A program made the translations under genes and the position numbers. Below, in pieces: positions 60,354-64,000 of a stretch of DNA of 64,000 nt. The stretch lies in assembly GCA_025359105.1 (NCBI GenBank), contig JANYHK010000106.1, positions 62,001-126,000 of the forward strand. The letters are read 5' to 3'. Source of the stretch: Myxococcales bacterium. GTDB taxonomy: Bacteria; Myxococcota_A; Polyangia; Polyangiales; Polyangiaceae. The notes under the pieces are model-generated. The model did not search any database and had not been told where the DNA came from. It saw only the letters and a list, made by a program, of their open reading frames with translations. The number at the start of each line of letters is the position of its first letter. Position 1 is the stretch's first letter.

Positions 60354-62537
60354 TCACTCGACGAAGCGCGCACCGAGGAACGAGAGCAAGACGCCCGGGT
60401 TCTCGTCGAAGAAATGCGCGAGATCCTTCGCCTCGATGGCGAAGAGCTTGCCGGCGGCGGCCACCCGCGCGACCGTGCGGGCAGGTGTCCCCAGCCGTAG
60501 CGCGTCGAACTCGCCGACGAGCGCGCCGGCGCCGAACGGGTGCATCGGCTCCTCGATGCTGCCAATCTCCAGATCGATCGCGATGGTCGCGTCGTCCACC
60601 AGGTACGCGCGCCGTGGCGCCTCGCCCTCCGCCCAGAGGACCTCGTTGGCGAGCGCGTCGTGGGGGACGAGGTAGCTCTGGAGCTGCGTCTTCTGCGCGC
60701 TCGTGAGGCGGGAGATCACGGTGTTCACCTCCATGAGCTCCCACGCGCCCTCGTTGCGCAGGCGCGCCAGGTTCTCGAGGCGCCGGAGCGTGCTGGTCCC
60801 GCGGAGCGCCGCCATGAAGTCGCTGCGATCGATGACGACGAGCTCCACCGGCGTCTTCGCGACGACGTCGGCGCTCCGCGGCTGGTCGAGGATCAGCGCC
60901 GTCTCGCCGAAGTAGTCGCCGGCGCCGTACACCTTGATCGCGCGGCCGCCTTTGCTCACCACGACGTTGCCGCGCACGATGACGTAGAAGCTGTCGCCGC
61001 GCGTCCCCTCCTCGACGATCTTCTCGCCGGCCAGGAGCGAGATCTGGTGCGCGGCCTGGAGCAGCGCGCGCGCGCGGGAGAGCGGCAAATCGCGCAAAAA
61101 GTCGACCATCGAGAACACGTCGAGCAGTCCCATCGCCTCGGCGAAGCGCGGCTCGGCGACGGAGATCCGGATCGTGTGCTCGAGCCCGACCTCGGCCGGC
61201 TTGAGCCCCACGCCCTTCGGGACGTCCTTGCTCGCGATGTGGACGAGCCACAGGCGCTTCTTCACGTCCTCCGGCAGCGCGGCGAGCGCGGTGGTCGGGG
61301 TGTGGAGCGGCGGGATGCCGGCCTCGTGCAGGATCGCGCTGTGGTGCCCGCCGAAGCGGAGGAGCTCGTCCCTGCGCGCGCGGCGGATGACGCCGGCGTC
61401 GAGAAGGTTCTCGATGCGCTCGGGATCGTAGAGGGTGTCCGCGCTGACCGCGAGGCTCTGCCCGCCGTAGAACGCCTCGAAGCCGATGGTGGGGATGGAA
61501 TGGAGCGTGTAACGGAACCACAGCTCACCGCCGCGCACGTGCACCGGCGAGCCGATGCGCACCGGGTGGAAGTGGAACGTGCGGCGGAGGAGGTCCTCCT
61601 TGAGCCCGGAGAGCGCGCTGTACTTGCGCAGGAACGAGCCCAGGATATGTGGCGTCGTGAAGAGCTCGAGCTGCGTCTCTTCGAGGAGCTTCTGAAAGGT
61701 GCCCGCGTCGTGGTCGGCGTGGCAGTGCGTGAGGATGACGCCGTCGATCTGCTTGGGCGCGACACCGCGCGCGCGCAAGTACTCCGTCGAGTCGATCGGG
61801 GGATCGACGAGGAGCGCGCGCCCGCCCATCCACAGCATGAAGCCCGTGGTCTTGCCTGCCGGGTCGAAGCCGTGGCTCGCGCCGAGCACGGTGATGCCGA
61901 ACGCCGGCGGCTCGAAGACCTTGTTCGAGCCGTCCGCTGGCGCCTCGCGCGCCCGGAGAGATACCGCGAGCGGCGGCCACGCGACCTCCTCCATTCCGTC
62001 GCGCACGACGTAGCCGTCGTCACGCCGCTCGATCGTCACCCTGTCGGTCAGCCGCGCCATGCGGCGGGCGTCGTAGTGGACGAACTCGACGAGATCGTCC
62101 ACCTCGGTGCGCGTGCCGTCGGCGCGGCGCCGGAAGTAGTCGCTCTCGCGCTGGAAGTCGGGGCGCGCGCCGTCGGGGTAGCCCTCGTCGAACTCGCGCT
62201 CGTCGGGCGGCTTCGTCGGGCCGAAGAGCGTCTCCTGGAAGACGCCGCGGATGCGCATCTCGACCGCCTCGCTCTCGACGACGAGGCGGGCGCGGCGCTT
62301 CAGCAGGAAGAAGTTGTAGTACGTCGGGAACTCGAACTCGGCGACGGAGATCCCGCGGCGCCGATCGAACAGCTCGTGGGGAACGACGTACGCCACGGGC
62401 ACGTCGAGGCCCATGGCCATCCCGTCCTTGATCGTCTCCGGCGGGATCCCGAACTGGACGGGCCCCGCGCTGGTCGGCACGTAGGTCCCCCCACGGGGAA
62501 GCTGCACCATGGAGTCGACCATGGGCCAAGCATACAT
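60354..62537 (-). CDS. metallo-beta-lactamase-fold hydrolase with two cyclic-nucleotide-binding domains
   Basis: 727 aa, cytoplasmic. About residues 210-440 form an MBL-fold domain with metal motif HCHADHD (271-277), a lone DPPIDST segment and His of HHSAILHEAG. The N-terminal 200 residues are unassigned. CNB1 (about 475-580) has a complete phosphate-binding cassette GDYFGETALILDQPRSADVVA, including the Arg that contacts cyclic nucleotide. CNB2 (about 605-715) is degenerate (FGAGALVGEFDAL…PARTVA). The layout suggests a phosphoesterase or nuclease switched by cyclic nucleotide. The start is uncertain among ATG 62537, 62522 and 62510. It lies beside the GT4 gene on the same strand, 113 bases downstream. 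Confidence 0.85.
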   Translation of the reverse strand: MYAWPMVDSMVQLPRGGTYVPTSAGPVQFGIPPETIKDGMAMGLDVPVAYVVPHELFDRRRGISVAEFEFPTYYNFFLLKRRARLVVESEAVEMRIRGVFQETLFGPTKPPDEREFDEGYPDGARPDFQRESDYFRRRADGTRTEVDDLVEFVHYDARRMARLTDRVTIERRDDGYVVRDGMEEVAWPPLAVSLRAREAPADGSNKVFEPPAFGITVLGASHGFDPAGKTTGFMLWMGGRALLVDPPIDSTEYLRARGVAPKQIDGVILTHCHADHDAGTFQKLLEETQLELFTTPHILGSFLRKYSALSGLKEDLLRRTFHFHPVRIGSPVHVRGGELWFRYTLHSIPTIGFEAFYGGQSLAVSADTLYDPERIENLLDAGVIRRARRDELLRFGGHHSAILHEAGIPPLHTPTTALAALPEDVKKRLWLVHIASKDVPKGVGLKPAEVGLEHTIRISVAEPRFAEAMGLLDVFSMVDFLRDLPLSRARALLQAAHQISLLAGEKIVEEGTRGDSFYVIVRGNVVVSKGGRAIKVYGAGDYFGETALILDQPRSADVVAKTPVELVVIDRSDFMAALRGTSTLRRLENLARLRNEGAWELMEVNTVISRLTSAQKTQLQSYLVPHDALANEVLWAEGEAPRRAYLVDDATIAIDLEIGSIEEPMHPFGAGALVGEFDALRLGTPARTVARVAAAGKLFAIEAKDLAHFFDENPGVLLSFLGARFVE

Positions 62538-62650
62538 AAAAGCCGCAGGGGGCAACCTGGCGGTTCCCTCCAGCGCTCTGCGCAGGGAGCGCTCCCCTCC
62601 CTTTCGCTGCGCGACGTCGCGCGCACGACGGGAGAGAAACTTAGCCGCGC

Positions 62651-64000
62651 CTACTTGCCGCCGATCTGCGGGTGAATTTGGGGCTTCTTGGCCTGCTTCT
62701 TCGCCGGGCGCAGGTGACCGAACAGGTAGATCCCGCTCATCACCGTAGTCCACGGGCGGAAGTGCTGGAACGTCGTGAGCCACTGCATCGCCTTGGGGCG
62801 ACTCACGGCCGGGCGCAGGCCGCACGCGGCGAGGTGGTCCTGGGCGTGCTGGAAGGCGTCCGCCATCTTCTGCTGGACCGCCGCGGGGGCGCACCGCTCG
62901 CGGGCAACGCGGGCCGCGCCCTTGCCGAGACGCGCGCGCATCTGCGGATCGGCGAGGAGCTCGTGCACCGCGCGACCGAACGCGGCGTCGGCCTCGGCCT
63001 CGCCCGCCGTGCCCTTGCCGGGCGACAGAAGGACGCCGTTGACGCCGTCCTTGATCTGCGACGAGACACCCATGCCGTCGGCGAAGGCCACCGTCGGCGT
63101 GCCGCACCAGAGCGCCTCGCCCATCACGTTGCCGTACGTCTCGCTGAGCGAGGCGTGGACGAACGCGTCGGCGTACGCGTACCAGTCGGGCATCTGCGTG
63201 AACGGCACCTCGCCGGTGAAGAAGACGCGGTCCTCCACGCCCTCTTCCTTCGCGACGCGCTGGTAGAAGGGCATGTCCGGCCCGTCGCCGAGCATCGTCA
63301 GCGTGGCCTTCTCGTTTTTCGCCGCGATCTGGCGCGCGAAGATGCGGATGACGCGGTCCTGGCTCTTCTCGCGCGTGTGGCGCCCCGCGCAGAGCAGGCG
63401 CGGGCCGCTGCTCGCGTCCAGGTGCGTGAAGGGATCGGGCCCGAGGGGGCGATCGAAGATCTCCGGCGAGATGGCGCGCGGGATGACGTGGATGGGCGCG
63501 GTGACGCCGCACTCGCGCCAGTAGCTGCGGAGGCCGTCGGAGAGCACGACGAGGCCGTCGGATTTGTTGTAGATGCCCGCGAAGAGCTTCTCGAACGGGC
63601 GGCGGAGCGTGATGTGGACGCCGGCCTGAAGGAGCTCGTTCTTGGAGAGCTTCTCGGGCAAGAGGACGTCGTACGCCGCGACGAGGTGCGTGGTGTTCAC
63701 GCAGAGCAGCGGGATCCCCTTCATCTCACGCAGCCAGATGCCGAACTCCATGAGCATCGTCGTCGTCTGGGCGAAGACGATGTCGAAGTTCCAGCGCGAG
63801 GGATCGTAGACCCAGGCGGCCAGCGGGAGCGGGATGTGAACCCCCGGGTAGGTCTTCAGCGGAACGCTCGGAAGCTCAATGGTTCCGGGCGCCAACTCAT
63901 CCGGAGTCGCGTCCGGATCGCGGGGTCCGATGACTGTGACTTCGTGACCACACCGACGCAATTCCTGATACAGGAACCGTGTCTGAAATGCTGCACCGTT
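62651..64000 (-). CDS. GT4-family glycosyltransferase (partial at the window end)
   Basis: GT-B glycosyltransferase of the GT4 family. C-terminal donor-site motifs are seen: GRHTREKSQDRVIRIFA, GEVPFTQMPDWYAYADAFVHASLSETYGNVMGEALWCGTPTV, with the E-x7-E motif at SETYGNVMGEA. The N-terminal part carries GVHIPLPLAAWVYDP. The reading frame runs unbroken to the last base (…FQTRFLYQELRRCGHEVTVIGP), so the true start lies outside the window. About 20 or more residues are missing. The tail is basic (AKKQAKKPQIHPQIGGK). It probably adds a sugar to a lipid or polysaccharide. Confidence 0.88.
   Translation of the reverse strand, partial: NGAAFQTRFLYQELRRCGHEVTVIGPRDPDATPDELAPGTIELPSVPLKTYPGVHIPLPLAAWVYDPSRWNFDIVFAQTTTMLMEFGIWLREMKGIPLLCVNTTHLVAAYDVLLPEKLSKNELLQAGVHITLRRPFEKLFAGIYNKSDGLVVLSDGLRSYWRECGVTAPIHVIPRAISPEIFDRPLGPDPFTHLDASSGPRLLCAGRHTREKSQDRVIRIFARQIAAKNEKATLTMLGDGPDMPFYQRVAKEEGVEDRVFFTGEVPFTQMPDWYAYADAFVHASLSETYGNVMGEALWCGTPTVAFADGMGVSSQIKDGVNGVLLSPGKGTAGEAEADAAFGRAVHELLADPQMRARLGKGAARVARERCAPAAVQQKMADAFQHAQDHLAACGLRPAVSRPKAMQWLTTFQHFRPWTTVMSGIYLFGHLRPAKKQAKKPQIHPQIGGK

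Noticed and set aside
57778-61521. 1,247-aa open frame on the minus strand
   Set aside because: It is antisense to the amidohydrolase and acylase genes and out of phase with the MBL-CNB gene; composition is typical of a shadow frame.

Overview
The window is GC-rich DNA with dense coding on both strands. It reads like the chromosome of a Gram-negative bacterium of the Myxococcota, probably order Polyangiales; this is inferred from content, not searched. The signs are two Ser/Thr kinases with C-terminal membrane segments, many lipoproteins with Asp/Ala/Gly/Ser linkers followed by Cys-rich parts, the C-x-(D/N)-G-I-D-(D/N)-N-G-x-G type motif in a lipoprotein, a POT-family transporter with a large insert, and a complete rpoN/HprK-type PTS locus. 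No rRNA, tRNA, CRISPR array, transposase, integrase or phage gene was recognised. No stretch of more than 300 bases lacks a gene.

Region 1 (1-13,570) is an lpt-rpoN-pts locus: the end of an LptA-like gene, lptB, rpoN, hpf, ptsN, hprK, rapZ, ptsH and ptsI. It encodes LPS export, sigma-54, ribosome hibernation and a phosphotransfer chain (EI, HPr, EIIA-Ntr) with HPr kinase but no sugar permease. Unusually, about 5.4 kb separates rpoN from hpf. That block holds two coupled unknown genes and a GT-B glycosyltransferase on the plus strand, facing a radical-SAM/SPASM gene coupled to a GT-A-like gene on the minus strand.

Region 2 (13,590-30,600) starts with a three-gene envelope operon: a 5'-nucleotidase-like lipoprotein, a second lipoprotein and an outer-membrane barrel. 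On the minus strand follow a multi-zinc-ribbon protein and a membrane Ser/Thr kinase. rpsO and pnp come next, with a strong sigma-70-type promoter ahead of rpsO. The region ends with a transglutaminase-like lipoprotein, a GT-C membrane protein, a beta-propeller protein and a small zinc-ribbon protein.

Region 3 (30,600-50,030) is a mosaic of short units: a POT transporter, a YcaQ-like DNA glycosylase, an APC transporter, a second kinase, an envelope barrel, a lipoprotein, a pseudouridine synthase-methyltransferase fusion, a porin, an ABC-F ATPase (Uup type), a TylF-like methyltransferase, an SDR enzyme and an M29-like peptidase.

Region 4 (50,010-64,000) looks devoted to surface sugars and secreted hydrolases: two multi-spanning membrane proteins, UDP-glucose dehydrogenase and a UDP-glucuronate-epimerase-like enzyme, small and large lipoproteins (amidohydrolase, penicillin-acylase-like Ntn hydrolase), a metallo-beta-lactamase protein with two cyclic-nucleotide-binding domains, and a GT4 glycosyltransferase cut by the window end.

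The best leads are: a pair of matched three-hairpin elements with compensatory stem changes in two convergent gene gaps (19,470-19,545 and 30,523-30,597); the RluA-RlmI fusion enzyme; the radical-SAM/glycosyltransferase block inside the rpoN locus; and the MBL-CNB-CNB protein. Four-base GTGA/ATGA stop-start overlaps recur and mark the translationally coupled pairs.
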